Source: Ktedonosporobacter rubrisoli (GTDB lineage: Bacteria > Chloroflexota > Ktedonobacteria > Ktedonobacterales > Ktedonobacteraceae). From it: 64,000 nucleotides of DNA. This document shows, one piece after another, positions 8,837 through 16,961 of this stretch (positions are counted from its first letter, which is position 1; every line of letters begins with the position of its first letter). The stretch lies in the NCBI RefSeq assembly GCF_004208415.1, contig NZ_CP035758.1, forward strand, positions 4,588,001 to 4,652,000, given 5' to 3'. Under the pieces are notes generated by a model. It saw only the letters and a program-made list of their open reading frames with translations, did not search any database and was not told where the DNA came from. Made by a program: the position numbers and the translations under genes.

Positions 8837-9637
8837 ATGCTAGAATTACTAGAGCAGCTATTTCGTCAGGTACGTGCCTATGCACAATCCGAGCGTTTTG
8901 CTGGCAGCCAGGTTTATGCACAATCTCCCGAACATACTACAATGCAGTTTGACCGCGACGCCGAAGACATTATCATTAGCGGGCTCATCGATAGCGGCTA
9001 CGGTTTCGAGGTGCTCACTGAAGAGCGACCAAGGTTTACTACAGCACCTTCGCCAACCCATAGGATCGTTATCGATCCCATCGATGGTTCCAACAACGTC
9101 ACTCGCGGCATCATGACGGCGGGTGTATCGCTTGCCGTCTTACCTATCGATGCGCCGATTATTGGGGAACAAGTACAATGGGCTCTAGTAGGAGAGCTTT
9201 TTAGCGGCACAGTTTATCAAGCCCAGCGCGGAGGCGGAGCTTTCCGCAACGGCAGGCGCTGTAAAGCTAGCGAGGAGAAAGACCTTGCCCACTGCTTAGC
9301 TGGCATCAATTTTGATGGCAGAGATGTGCGCACAATACAAAATATCCTTACCCGTCAACCCATACCTGCCGAGGTACGCCGTACTGGTAGCTCCGCAATC
9401 GATAGCGTCTATGTCGCAAGCGGCACTTACGACGCCTTTATTGATATAGGGGAGCGTCTCACCGGCGAGTCATTTCTGGCCTCCTCAAGCATTGTACTCG
9501 AAGCGGGAGGTATTGTTAGCGATCATTTAGGCAAACCTCTCCGCCCAATTACCAACCTGGAAGATACGTTTTCTCTTGTTATTGCCAGCACAAGAGAACT
9601 TCACAAGGCAATTATCAACAAAATTTCTGTGCACTAG
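8837..9637 (+). CDS. Inositol-monophosphatase-family phosphatase-like protein with altered second motif
   Basis: 266 residues. The first metal motif is intact: Glu62 (TEERP) and DPIDGSNN at 80-87, the signature of Mg-dependent inositol monophosphatases, fructose-1,6-bisphosphatases and related enzymes. The second signature, normally WDxxAG before an EAGG sequence, is changed: the stretch before LEAGG (221-225) reads TGESFLASSSIV, so the usual Asp ligand is replaced by Ser in a simple alignment. Whether Glu211 or another residue takes over cannot be decided by eye. It stands alone, with its own upstream gap, and is followed by a separate lipoprotein gene. Function may be a sugar phosphatase or a divergent, possibly altered-specificity member. 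Confidence 0.8.
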   Translation: MLELLEQLFRQVRAYAQSERFAGSQVYAQSPEHTTMQFDRDAEDIIISGLIDSGYGFEVLTEERPRFTTAPSPTHRIVIDPIDGSNNVTRGIMTAGVSLAVLPIDAPIIGEQVQWALVGELFSGTVYQAQRGGGAFRNGRRCKASEEKDLAHCLAGINFDGRDVRTIQNILTRQPIPAEVRRTGSSAIDSVYVASGTYDAFIDIGERLTGESFLASSSIVLEAGGIVSDHLGKPLRPITNLEDTFSLVIASTRELHKAIINKISVH

Positions 9638-9757
9638 CTTACCATCACCTGAACCATATATTACCCTATATTCAGGGTGGATCATCTATGTGTTCCACCC
9701 GGTATTAGTATGCCAATGTTTAATGAGGAATATCCTTATGTTTAAGGGAGAGCAGTT

Positions 9758-10882
9758 ATGAACAGGCATCAGATGCAAAATCACTGTTTTTACAAGCGTT
9801 TATCCACCCTACTCTTTATCAGCTCAACGCTATGCTTTCTCCTGTTAAGTGGCTGCGAGATTCCAGGTAGTACGAATCAGCAGGCCAGTTCAACCCCCAG
9901 CATACCCACCCCCATACCCACCTCCACTATCAGCACTACCTTAAAAAACCAGGCAGATACCCAGCTCCAAACATTTCAGCAGTGGATCTCTCTCATGCAG
10001 GGATATCACGCAGATGTTACCGCATACCAACAGCAGTATGAGGGCGACCAATCAGCACTACATAACGCACTCACGGCCACGTCATTTCAAGCCGTACTCT
10101 CCACTTTAAACACCCATGTTGAAAATATTAAAATACCGGCTCTGAAAGCCGAAGCGAAGACCCTCCAACAGAAACTAGCTCAACAGGTTGCAAGTTGGGG
10201 GCAAAACCATACATATTATGATAGCTATAATGGTACTACCTATCCTCTAGGCTTTGAATATGGACCCACCGGTATTGGCAGCTGGTCTCAGGACGATCTC
10301 AATCAAGCTAAGACTGTAGCTGACTATCAGCAAGCTATCGAAAATCTGCAAATGTACCTTACCAATTTTCAGGCTATGACTACAAACAGTACAGATCAAA
10401 CTCCCTACAATCAAGTGCACCAGACCGATCTCCAGCTCTTGAAGCACTACAACAAGCTCGATGGTAAGGCCATTCTTGTTTCATTATCTGAGGAGGCCGT
10501 ACGTATCTATAATCAGGGCCAGCTCATCACAGCCTTCCTGGCCACAACAGGTCAGCCCGACCTCCCCACGCCTCCAGGTATATGGTGGATTGAGAGCAAA
10601 GTAACACATACAACGTTCAAGACTAACGCCCCTAAAGACTCGCCCTTCTGGTATCCTCCAACTCCTATTAACTATGCGATGCAATATCACAGCAATGGCT
10701 ACTTCCTTCATGATAGCTGGTGGCGCGTAGATTATGGGCGAGGAACCAATTTTCCCCACGCGGATGCCAGCGGGAATACGTCTTCAACCCGAGGCTCTCA
10801 CGGCTGCGTCAATATCTCAACAGATAATGCTAAATGGATCTACGATTTTGCACAGCTCTATACAGCCATCATTATCTATTAA
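9758..10882 (+). CDS. Lipoprotein L,D-transpeptidase (YkuD domain)
   Basis: 374 residues. The N-terminus has a signal sequence ending LLLSGC (lipobox, Cys33), then a Ser/Thr/Pro-rich linker and an alpha-helical region of about 180 residues. The last 130 residues form a YkuD domain: VSLSEEAVRIYNQG at its start, YFLHDSWWR with the first conserved His, and RGSHGCVNIS with His348 and catalytic Cys350. Such enzymes cross-link peptidoglycan peptides (3-3 links) or attach proteins to them, on the outer side of the membrane. ATG at 9758 is preceded by GGGAGAG. It is followed by a divergent-end gap with a terminator belonging to the gene on the other strand. A monocistronic gene as far as can be seen. 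Confidence 0.92.
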   Translation: MNRHQMQNHCFYKRLSTLLFISSTLCFLLLSGCEIPGSTNQQASSTPSIPTPIPTSTISTTLKNQADTQLQTFQQWISLMQGYHADVTAYQQQYEGDQSALHNALTATSFQAVLSTLNTHVENIKIPALKAEAKTLQQKLAQQVASWGQNHTYYDSYNGTTYPLGFEYGPTGIGSWSQDDLNQAKTVADYQQAIENLQMYLTNFQAMTTNSTDQTPYNQVHQTDLQLLKHYNKLDGKAILVSLSEEAVRIYNQGQLITAFLATTGQPDLPTPPGIWWIESKVTHTTFKTNAPKDSPFWYPPTPINYAMQYHSNGYFLHDSWWRVDYGRGTNFPHADASGNTSSTRGSHGCVNISTDNAKWIYDFAQLYTAIIIY

Positions 10883-11009
10883 ATGTGCTCTATCTCTCAA
10901 CGAGATACAGTTTTGGGCAAGGCTAACGAGCAAATTGGACAAGCGAAACGAATGCTCAAGAACAGTTGTGACGCTGTAGCGCTCAGCAATAATACAACCT
11001 GCTGAGAAC

Positions 11010-11063
11010 AAAAAAAGAAGAGACTGATCCATAGCCTCTCTCTTTACTATGGACCAGTCTCTT
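11010..11063 (-). terminator. Rho-independent terminator of the C39-like gene
   Basis: 17-base arms at 11018-11034 and 11047-11063, pairing fully on the minus strand with one G-U pair, followed on that strand by seven T (A run 11010-11016). On the plus strand the same position would be an A-C mismatch and no T run follows, so it serves the minus-strand gene ending at 11112. Confidence 0.85.
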
Positions 11064-11111
11064 CAGCGCTTATGAGGCTTCAGAGCTCACAAGCCTGCAA
11101 TTCTCTGCTGA

Positions 11112-12041
11112 TTAACTATTGGTAGGCGTTAGTACAGCGCTAAAGCCCTGCCACATTCCCAGGAATGCTGCACGCGTCATATGTGTGAAATTCACAGGCG
11201 AAGAATCAGCAATAGATACATTCTGGCCATCACCACCACGCAGCACAAAAATATGGCCACCTGGATAATAGTGACTATCGCGCACACTAACGATTACCGG
11301 AGTGCCTTTATTCGCGATATCAATTACATCTTGCAATGTACGCGCATGACTAAGATCAGCCTTAAAGCCGTAGTGGGCAGCAGTCATTGCGATGCCCTCC
11401 TCGCGTAAAAGCCCCAGCTGTACATTCCAGACTCCCAGATCTAGCTCCTCTTGTAATATATCTGCGGCAATCAAATGACGGCCATAAGAGTTCATGACCA
11501 TCTCCATAGCAATGCCAGAGCAGGAAGAATAAGCCCAGACCTGCCACTGATAATTAGTATAGTATTGATTGCGCGCAGCCGAATCTATGCGCACAAGGCG
11601 GATACTGGCGGTATCAGGCAACGGATGAGAGATCGGGCGTAGATCTACGGGGTGTGTATTACTGAGGATACTTATACCTAGCTCTCTGCCAATACTCGTC
11701 AAAGTTTCTCCCGCTAAGCCTCCCTGCATAAACAGTGTGAGCATAATCATGATCAAAAATCCAAGAGAAACCAGCGTACGACGACGCGAATACCACGAAG
11801 ATGGCAAAGTAAATGACGGAGGAGCAAGTTTTGGCGCCTCCACGCTGACAACATTTCCGTCCTGCAAATACAATACAGCGGTTGTGCGGGGCTTAAGAGG
11901 ACTGGCTGATTCGTCAGTGAAGGCGCGCGCTGCTAGAGTTTGTTGGTAGCGCCGGCGCTCACGCCACGCGCTGATGATGAGGCTGATGACAATCAGCAAC
12001 ATCACAACGACTAGCAAAGCCGTGATGACGGCAGACAACAT
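11112..12041 (-). CDS. Membrane-anchored C39-like cysteine peptidase domain protein
   Basis: 309 residues. Two membrane segments (about 1-25 and 89-106) flank a 60-residue region with a short beta-like stretch; a C-terminal papain-like domain follows. Its probable triad is Cys174 in YSSCSGIAMEMVM, His263 in GGHIFVLRGG and Asp279 in SIADSSP, which fits the Peptidase_C39_2 family. The order of segments places the peptidase outside the cell if the N-terminus is inside. C39_2 domains without an ABC transporter are common in Gram-positive and Chloroflexi genomes, and their substrates are mostly unknown. The gene is single and ends at a strong terminator. Start ATG at 12041; no strong ribosome site was identified. 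Confidence 0.8.
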   Translation of the reverse strand: MLSAVITALLVVVMLLIVISLIISAWRERRRYQQTLAARAFTDESASPLKPRTTAVLYLQDGNVVSVEAPKLAPPSFTLPSSWYSRRRTLVSLGFLIMIMLTLFMQGGLAGETLTSIGRELGISILSNTHPVDLRPISHPLPDTASIRLVRIDSAARNQYYTNYQWQVWAYSSCSGIAMEMVMNSYGRHLIAADILQEELDLGVWNVQLGLLREEGIAMTAAHYGFKADLSHARTLQDVIDIANKGTPVIVSVRDSHYYPGGHIFVLRGGDGQNVSIADSSPVNFTHMTRAAFLGMWQGFSAVLTPTNS

Positions 12042-12433
12042 ACGTTAACCTCACCCAAAAATATTTGGTTCATTCCTTAGAGTATAGCTTATATGCTGCA
12101 TGAGCAACCATTTTTTCGTGAGGGAACAGCCCGAACAGGCTACTTGCAAAACTTCTTGTTGGCATCAACAACGCTTTTAATCAAAAAGCTGGGCTCGACA
12201 GGCGCACTAAGAGGAGGGCTGGGCAGGTGAAATGATGATTTATCCTTTACCATACCTGCCACCTTCCAACTCTATTCGCAGGGCAAAGTATAAGTTCCAG
12301 CCACCTTATGGTCCGGCGAGAAGAGCCTTGCTATCAAACCAAATATGGCATATCATTTCCAAAACATGCAAATAGATACCGGGTTGGCCAGGGATCAACC
12401 TTAGCTAGTTTTATGAAGAAATGCAGGTCTGAA
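12042..12433. other. Intergenic stretch between divergent C39-like and DUF72 genes
   Basis: About 390 bases. The frame of the DUF72 gene is open from an ATG at 12308, but that part has no family similarity or ribosome site. A 50-codon open frame from 12231 preceded by GAGGAGGG was seen but not recognised. No clear dyad or promoter. Confidence 0.3.
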
Positions 12434-13330
12434 ATGACTGAGACGCAACGCCATCCATCCCAGCCGGGACTATTCTATATTGGTTGCCCAATGTGGGGAT
12501 ATAAAGAATGGGTGGGGAGACTATTCCCCGCGCGCACACCTGCCAGCGAGTTTCTACGCCTCTATAGCAGGATTTTGAATAGTGTTGAAGGAAATACGAC
12601 GTTTTATGCCATCCCATCTGCAGAAACGGTCAGGCGCTGGAGCCAGGAAACGCCTTCCACCTTTCGCTTTTGTCCAAAAATTCCAAGGAGTATCAGCCAT
12701 GCTCCATCTCTCAGCTTCAGTCAGAACGAGATCCTATTCTTTGCTGAGCGAATGCGCCTGTTGGGTTCGCGCCTAGGCCCAATCTTCCTGCAATTGCCTC
12801 CTACCTTTACTCCTACTCGCCTGCCAGAACTGCAGGCCTTTCTCGACTTCTGGCCAACCGATATACGCCTGGCAGTAGAAGTAAGGCATCCCGAGTTTTT
12901 CAGCCAACCTTACTCAGCTCAGCTCGACGAGCTGCTCAGCAAGTACCAAGTGAGCCGCATCATGCTGGATACGCGGCCTATCAGAACGGGTCCACGCGAA
13001 GAGCAGCAGACACTACAAGCGCGCGAACGCAAACCTGATTTGCCGCTCCATCTGGCTACGACTACAGATTTTGTCTTTGTACGTTATATTGGTCATCCAC
13101 GCATGCCAGTAAATCAGGATTTTCTGGCGGCCTGGAGCCGCCAGTTAGCGCAGTGGCTTACGCAGGGCATTACGCTTTATATCTTCTGCCACTGCCCCTA
13201 TGAAGAACATTCCCCTTCCATTTGTGCTGCACTCTATGACCAGCTTAAGAAGCTGACTCCTCTCCCAGCGCTACCCTGGCCTGATGAGAAGGCCAGGTCA
13301 CAGCCTGAGCAGGCTCGCCTATTTGAATAG
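12434..13330 (+). CDS. DUF72 (YecE-like) TIM-barrel protein
   Basis: From the ATG at 12434 the protein is 298 residues (earlier in-frame starts at 12413 and 12308 are possible). It opens with FYIGCPMWGYKEWVG and continues NSVEGNTTFYAIPS, FRFCPKIPRSISH, GPIFLQLPP, RLAVEVRHPEFF, DFVFVRYIGHPR and LYIFCHCPYEEHSP: the ordered set of motifs of DUF72, a widespread family with a TIM-barrel fold and unknown biochemical role. The usual GTSGWSY near the N-terminus is here GCPMWGY. The end LPWPDEKARSQPEQARLFE resembles the normal family C-terminus. Its last 86 bases overlap the end of the glycosyltransferase gene on the other strand. Confidence 0.87.
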   Translation: MTETQRHPSQPGLFYIGCPMWGYKEWVGRLFPARTPASEFLRLYSRILNSVEGNTTFYAIPSAETVRRWSQETPSTFRFCPKIPRSISHAPSLSFSQNEILFFAERMRLLGSRLGPIFLQLPPTFTPTRLPELQAFLDFWPTDIRLAVEVRHPEFFSQPYSAQLDELLSKYQVSRIMLDTRPIRTGPREEQQTLQARERKPDLPLHLATTTDFVFVRYIGHPRMPVNQDFLAAWSRQLAQWLTQGITLYIFCHCPYEEHSPSICAALYDQLKKLTPLPALPWPDEKARSQPEQARLFE

Positions 13331-14486
13331 AAGTAGGCAACAGGGGAGTTTCTTTCGCTGTGCAGGAAGCGGGAAGTAGAAGATGGAGGGCCACAGGGCT
13401 TTGTTCAGCAAGGACCTGGCGATAGAGGCTGAGGTACTTGCTGGCCATGACTTGCACCGAAAAGTGCTCTTCGGCATAACGGCGCACCTGGCGCCGGTCC
13501 ACCTGCCCCAGCATTCCAATCGCCTGGGCCATCTGCTCCACATTCTCGACAAGAAAGCCACTCCGTCCCGGAGCCACCATTTCAGGAGCGGAGCCCCGAG
13601 AGAAGGCAATCACCGGGCAGCCCAGGGCCATGGCTTCGATCATCACCATGCCAAAAGGTTCCTCCCACTCAATCGGATTGAGCAAGGCACGCGCCCGCCC
13701 TAAGAGCTCAATCTTGGCGGCCATATCCACAGGACCCAGATAGCGGGCCTGCTCCCCATCCAGCTGCGGCCTTATCTTCTCTTCAAAATACCTCATTTCA
13801 CCAGGTACATGCCGATCTATAGTTCCAGCCAGCAGCAAGCGTATTCCGGCTCGGCGTGCTGCCTCTATCGCTAAATGTGCTCCCTTCTCAGGAACCATAC
13901 GTCCCATCCAGGCGAGATAGTTAGCAGGAGGTTGCGCCGAGAAAGGGAAGTGGGACATGGGCAAGCCATGATGCACTACTCCCAGAAAGTTCAGCTCGAC
14001 TGGAGCGTGGCTACGCGCCTGTTCGCTAATGGCCACCATCGGCATGGAGTTGGCCCATTCGCGGAGATAGTAATGATCAGCATCGCCAACCCAACTATCA
14101 ACGCGATCAAAGGGGAAACAGCTATGCAAGGTCATCAGCCGCGGAATGGAAAGGGAAGCTAGTAAGGGAAACAAGTACATATCCGAGGCGGAGGAAAGAT
14201 GCAGGTGCACAATCTCAGCCTGCAGACGGGAGAGCAGGGAGACAGCTTTGTGTAAATGATAGTACGCCTTGAGATGAGCCGACCAGGGAATGCCAGAGGG
14301 AAGTAGCGACCTTGGGAAAAATGAGACCTGGCGTGCTGATGTATGTGCGTCAGCAGGAGCGAACACCGTAACATCGTGTCCTTGCGCCACTTGCTCTTCC
14401 AATAGATAGGCAAGAACATGCTCGGTCCCTCCATAATTTTGGGGGGGAAGAGTGATCCAGGATGGTGCTATATGTGCTATCTTCAT
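13245..14486 (-). CDS. Glycosyltransferase family 4 (GT-B fold)
   Basis: 413 residues. N-terminal domain begins MKIAHIAPSW and has PPQNYGGTEHVL, the acceptor-side Gly-rich loop. The C-terminal nucleotide-sugar domain has YLAWMGRMVPEKGAHLAIEAA (about 190-210) and the EX7E motif EPFGMVMIE (276-284) followed by GCPVIAFSRGSAPEMV. It transfers a sugar from an NDP-sugar to an unknown acceptor in the cytoplasm. Close relatives are often described as trehalose- or mannose-like transferases but I cannot assign the sugar. The last 30-45 residues have no clear family match and are antisense to the end of the DUF72 gene, so the tail may be a readthrough extension. Confidence 0.88.
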   Translation of the reverse strand: MKIAHIAPSWITLPPQNYGGTEHVLAYLLEEQVAQGHDVTVFAPADAHTSARQVSFFPRSLLPSGIPWSAHLKAYYHLHKAVSLLSRLQAEIVHLHLSSASDMYLFPLLASLSIPRLMTLHSCFPFDRVDSWVGDADHYYLREWANSMPMVAISEQARSHAPVELNFLGVVHHGLPMSHFPFSAQPPANYLAWMGRMVPEKGAHLAIEAARRAGIRLLLAGTIDRHVPGEMRYFEEKIRPQLDGEQARYLGPVDMAAKIELLGRARALLNPIEWEEPFGMVMIEAMALGCPVIAFSRGSAPEMVAPGRSGFLVENVEQMAQAIGMLGQVDRRQVRRYAEEHFSVQVMASKYLSLYRQVLAEQSPVALHLLLPASCTAKETPLLPTSIQIGEPAQAVTWPSHQARVALGEESAS

Positions 14487-15192
14487 AAATTCCTTCCCTG
14501 TAAGTCCTCACGACATTCTTACTCAAAACGCACAGACAAGTTACTTCCTACAAATATAGAACTGCTTACACGCATCAACTCATTTACCTATCTAGCCAGA
14601 CGACGTATTCCTTATACGATAAAACAACTTTCTATGAACCTACCTATAATATATCATATTCAGGCAGGAAATGTAAAACTAATTTGTTTCGGTAATTGTC
14701 AAAATTACATTGTACTACATTTATCTCATTATGCACAAATACTATATACGTTAGGCTTTCATTCCAGCTCAGCATATACACTTTCTATAGTTTCTCATGT
14801 ATTGCAAGCATAAGGCGTAGGAAGGCCAATAACCAGGCCATTGTACATTAGATCTATGGCCCGATAAACACTACCAATATCTCTACTATTCAGTCGACAA
14901 ATGTCTACAGCAAAGTTTTTCAAGTAGCAATGGATGAATTTAGCTTAATAAACATAGCTATCTTTTATATTCAAGCTTCTTGTTGGCTCCTAATAATTTC
15001 ATCCTCATTATTTTCTAGATTTTTTGCTTATTAAATAGTTGCATGCTGCAGCTCTCAGAGAAGATAGAAGAGCGAGCAAGGCAAAGCGCGGCACATAAGA
15101 AGCGCTGACACTTGTTTTAAGAGAGCTTATTCTGTTAGTATGTAAAGTCGAGGAAGAGAGTGCAAAAGAAGAAAGGATAGTGCAAGATTCCT
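14487..15192. other. A+T-rich 700-base gap
   Basis: No supported gene. An open frame at 14418-14813 has a composition unlike its neighbours and no recognisable motifs. The stretch is clearly richer in A+T than nearby genes. A possible promoter for the thioesterase (TTGTTTT near 15112 and TAGTATGT near 15136) is weak. Confidence 0.4.
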
Positions 15193-15714
15193 ATGAGCGG
15201 CGATTTTCCCTGCTGGTATCCGCTACAAATTCGTTTCCGTGACCTCGATCCCCTGGCCCACGTCAACAATACAGTCTACTTCACCTACTTCGAGGAAGCT
15301 AGAAGCTATTATTTTGATCAGCTTGAGACGTGGCTCAACGAGTGGCCATCACGCGAAGAACATCAAGAAGTCGAAAGCATTGTATCTCATCCGCCACATA
15401 ATCCACGCATCCAGACCAGACCCAATGGGAGCCACTATGGGATGCTTGTCAAAGAAACTACCTGTACCTACGAGCTCCCTTTGATACGCTCTGACAAAGC
15501 TGAGGTCGGAGTCCACGTTGTCCATGTGGGACGCACAAGCTTTATTATGGAGCATCAGATACGCGATATAAACGAGCACGAACGCATCTTTGCAACCGGC
15601 AAGTCAATCATGGTCTGGTGCAATTATCTCAATGGTCGACCGCACCCTGTTCCGCCCTCATTGCGCTTTGCCTTTGAACAGATGGAAGGGAAAACATTTC
15701 CTTTTCCTGAGTAG
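15193..15714 (+). CDS. 4HBT/YbgC-type acyl-CoA thioesterase
   Basis: 173 residues, hot-dog fold. The N-terminus has the family active site: RFRDLDPLAHVNNTVYFTYFE, with catalytic Asp19 and the HVNN group His23-Asn25. EEARSYYFDQL follows as usual, and SFIMEHQIRD is the central strand pair. Hydrolyses an acyl-CoA or other thioester in the cytoplasm; chain specificity cannot be told. A poorly matching 20-residue insertion (HQEVESIVSHPPHNPRIQTR) follows the first helix. The ATG at 15193 has GAAAGGA 15 bases upstream, rather far. Convergent with the copper operon, separated by a long hairpin. Confidence 0.88.
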   Translation: MSGDFPCWYPLQIRFRDLDPLAHVNNTVYFTYFEEARSYYFDQLETWLNEWPSREEHQEVESIVSHPPHNPRIQTRPNGSHYGMLVKETTCTYELPLIRSDKAEVGVHVVHVGRTSFIMEHQIRDINEHERIFATGKSIMVWCNYLNGRPHPVPPSLRFAFEQMEGKTFPFPE

Positions 15715-15858
15715 CAGGACAAGAGATGACAGGCAAGCTCTCAAACCCTTTGCTGTCTCTTCCTGGCCGCCCGAAAAGCGCAGATCTAGCCACGCCATCA
15801 CGGGCAGCTGGCAAGCAGGGGTAAATAACTGATATTATCAAGGTCCCCATTAGAACAA

Positions 15859-15891
15859 GTAGGCCTGAGATATCTGCAATCTCAGGCCTAC
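15859..15891. terminator. Bidirectional hairpin between thioesterase and copZ
   Basis: Perfect 13-base inverted repeat, GTAGGCCTGAGAT at 15859-15871 and its complement at 15879-15891, loop of 7. It lies between two convergent genes. The T tracts are poor on both strands (TTGTT on the minus side), so termination is probable from position and stem strength rather than from a classical tail. Confidence 0.6.
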
Positions 15892-15917
15892 ATTAAACGA
15901 AGTAAGCAGCAAACTGG

Positions 15918-16127
15918 CTACTTTGCCACCGTATAGCCAATATCGTCAAGCACCTCTTCGATTTTTACCGGCGTCACCTGCTGAGGGTCGTAGACGACAC
16001 GCACAGTCTTATCTGCAATAGCTACCTTTACTTCATTAACACCGGCAACTTTGCTCACAGATCCCTCTATCGCACGCTGACAATGCTCACAAGATATATC
16101 AGGAGCAACTAAAGTAACTGTTTCCAT
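15918..16127 (-). CDS. copZ: Copper chaperone, heavy-metal-associated domain
   Basis: 69 residues, one HMA (ferredoxin-like) domain. The metal site is SCEHC, Cys13 and Cys16, preceded by VAPDI; the rest, AIEGSVSKVAGVNEVKV and VRVVYDP, with VLDDIGYTVAK at the end, fits CopZ-type chaperones, which bind Cu(I) in the cytoplasm and hand it to a P-type ATPase. It lies 45 bases behind the csoR-type gene on the same strand, so both should be induced by copper. No copper ATPase gene is in this window, so the partner must be elsewhere. A weak ribosome site (AAAGG) lies about 13 bases upstream. Confidence 0.92.
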   Translation of the reverse strand: METVTLVAPDISCEHCQRAIEGSVSKVAGVNEVKVAIADKTVRVVYDPQQVTPVKIEEVLDDIGYTVAK

Positions 16128-16172
16128 AGGGGTAAAGTACCTTTCTTACGTATTCGCGATATCTGCTCGCCC

Positions 16173-16442
16173 TTAGCGATTACCAGCGATATCATAGAGC
16201 TGGACAAGTTCCTGGATCACAGCCTCTTCACGATTGCCTTTGATACCATCTGGTACGCAGGTACGCAAATGTCCTTCCAGGACGATTCTCTCCAGCTTCT
16301 CCAGTGACTTCCTCACCGCATACGTCTGGCGCAGAATATCCACACAATACTTATCCTCCTCTACCATCTTACGAATCCCAGCGACATGCCCCTCAATATA
16401 TGAGAGACGTTTTAACACATCGCGGCGACGATCCTCTTGCAT
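16173..16442 (-). CDS. csoR: CsoR-family copper-sensing repressor
   Basis: 89 residues from the ATG at 16442, an all-helical DUF156 repressor. Cu(I) ligands Cys33, His58 and Cys62 have the spacing (25 and 4) seen in CsoR of Mycobacterium tuberculosis, which separates it from the nickel sensor RcnR and from persulfide sensors lacking the His. Starts at 16526 or 16493 are also open, but 16442 has AAAGGA upstream, begins exactly at the domain (MQEDRRRDVLKRLSYIEGH), and lies behind the promoter; the ATG at 16493 overlaps the -10 box. It represses its own operon, csoR-copZ, and is released by Cu(I). Confidence 0.92.
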   Translation of the reverse strand: MQEDRRRDVLKRLSYIEGHVAGIRKMVEEDKYCVDILRQTYAVRKSLEKLERIVLEGHLRTCVPDGIKGNREEAVIQELVQLYDIAGNR

Positions 16443-16491
16443 TCTCGCTTTTCCTTTCACTGCAACCAATTTCGAGTAAGCTGGTATGCTC

Positions 16492-16520
16492 ATTATACCA
16501 CCCCCCCTGGGTAGGGTCAA
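16492..16520 (-). promoter_or_regulatory. csoR-copZ promoter
   Basis: On the minus strand: -35 TTGACC (16515-16520), a 17-base spacer and -10 TATAAT (16492-16497). This is close to the sigma-70 consensus and would start transcription near 16485, about 43 bases before the csoR ATG at 16442. Confidence 0.8.
16496..16513 (-). promoter_or_regulatory. CsoR operator in the promoter spacer
   Basis: TACC/GGTA inverted repeat enclosing a run of seven G (minus strand TACCCAGGGGGGGTGGTA). Known CsoR sites are pseudo-palindromes with a G/C tract flanked by such ends. It fills the space between the -35 and -10 boxes, so a bound repressor would block RNA polymerase. Confidence 0.75.
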
Positions 16521-16526
16521 GCGCAT

Positions 16527-16961
16527 ACCCTTGCTTCTACTTGAGCATGTTTCCTCCGTGTGATAGCGCCAAACAGCTCAAGTCCATCCTAAATATTCTC
16601 ATAGATACCTATTGGGCCTTGTATCAATGTGCAATGAGCTTTAGCCTGTTTATAGATACGTTTTCCCTGGTGTCCTGGTTCAAGCTCTAAACTTCATAAA
16701 AATGCTAGTGACACAGGGGACTATAATAGTAATTTGAGGAGATATTTACTCTCCTCCTTGATCAGAAGTTCGTTACGCAGGCCATGATGCTCTGTCAAGG
16801 TTTAAGCGACGAGTGAAACAAGCGGGATGGTCAAGGGCTGCGCCCCATTTCCCCTTTCCCTCCTCCGCCTGCGGCGGCGCATTCGTCACACGGCGTCTGA
16901 CAAAGCAATAATAATCACTTATTATAAATAACGAAGGCAAGAAAGGTAATCCATTTATAGT
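16527..16961. other. Gap with a G+C-rich repeat-like island
   Basis: No gene. 16741-16905 changes to G+C-rich sequence with CCGCCTGCGGCGG, unlike the A+T-rich flanks, and shares short ordered blocks with 58133-58224. A small dyad ATAATAA/TTATTAT near 16907-16925 and an A+T-rich stretch precede the next gene. Confidence 0.35.

Noticed and set aside
14418..14813. 131-codon plus-strand open frame in the A+T-rich gap
   Set aside because: No ribosome site or motif; composition fits non-coding DNA.
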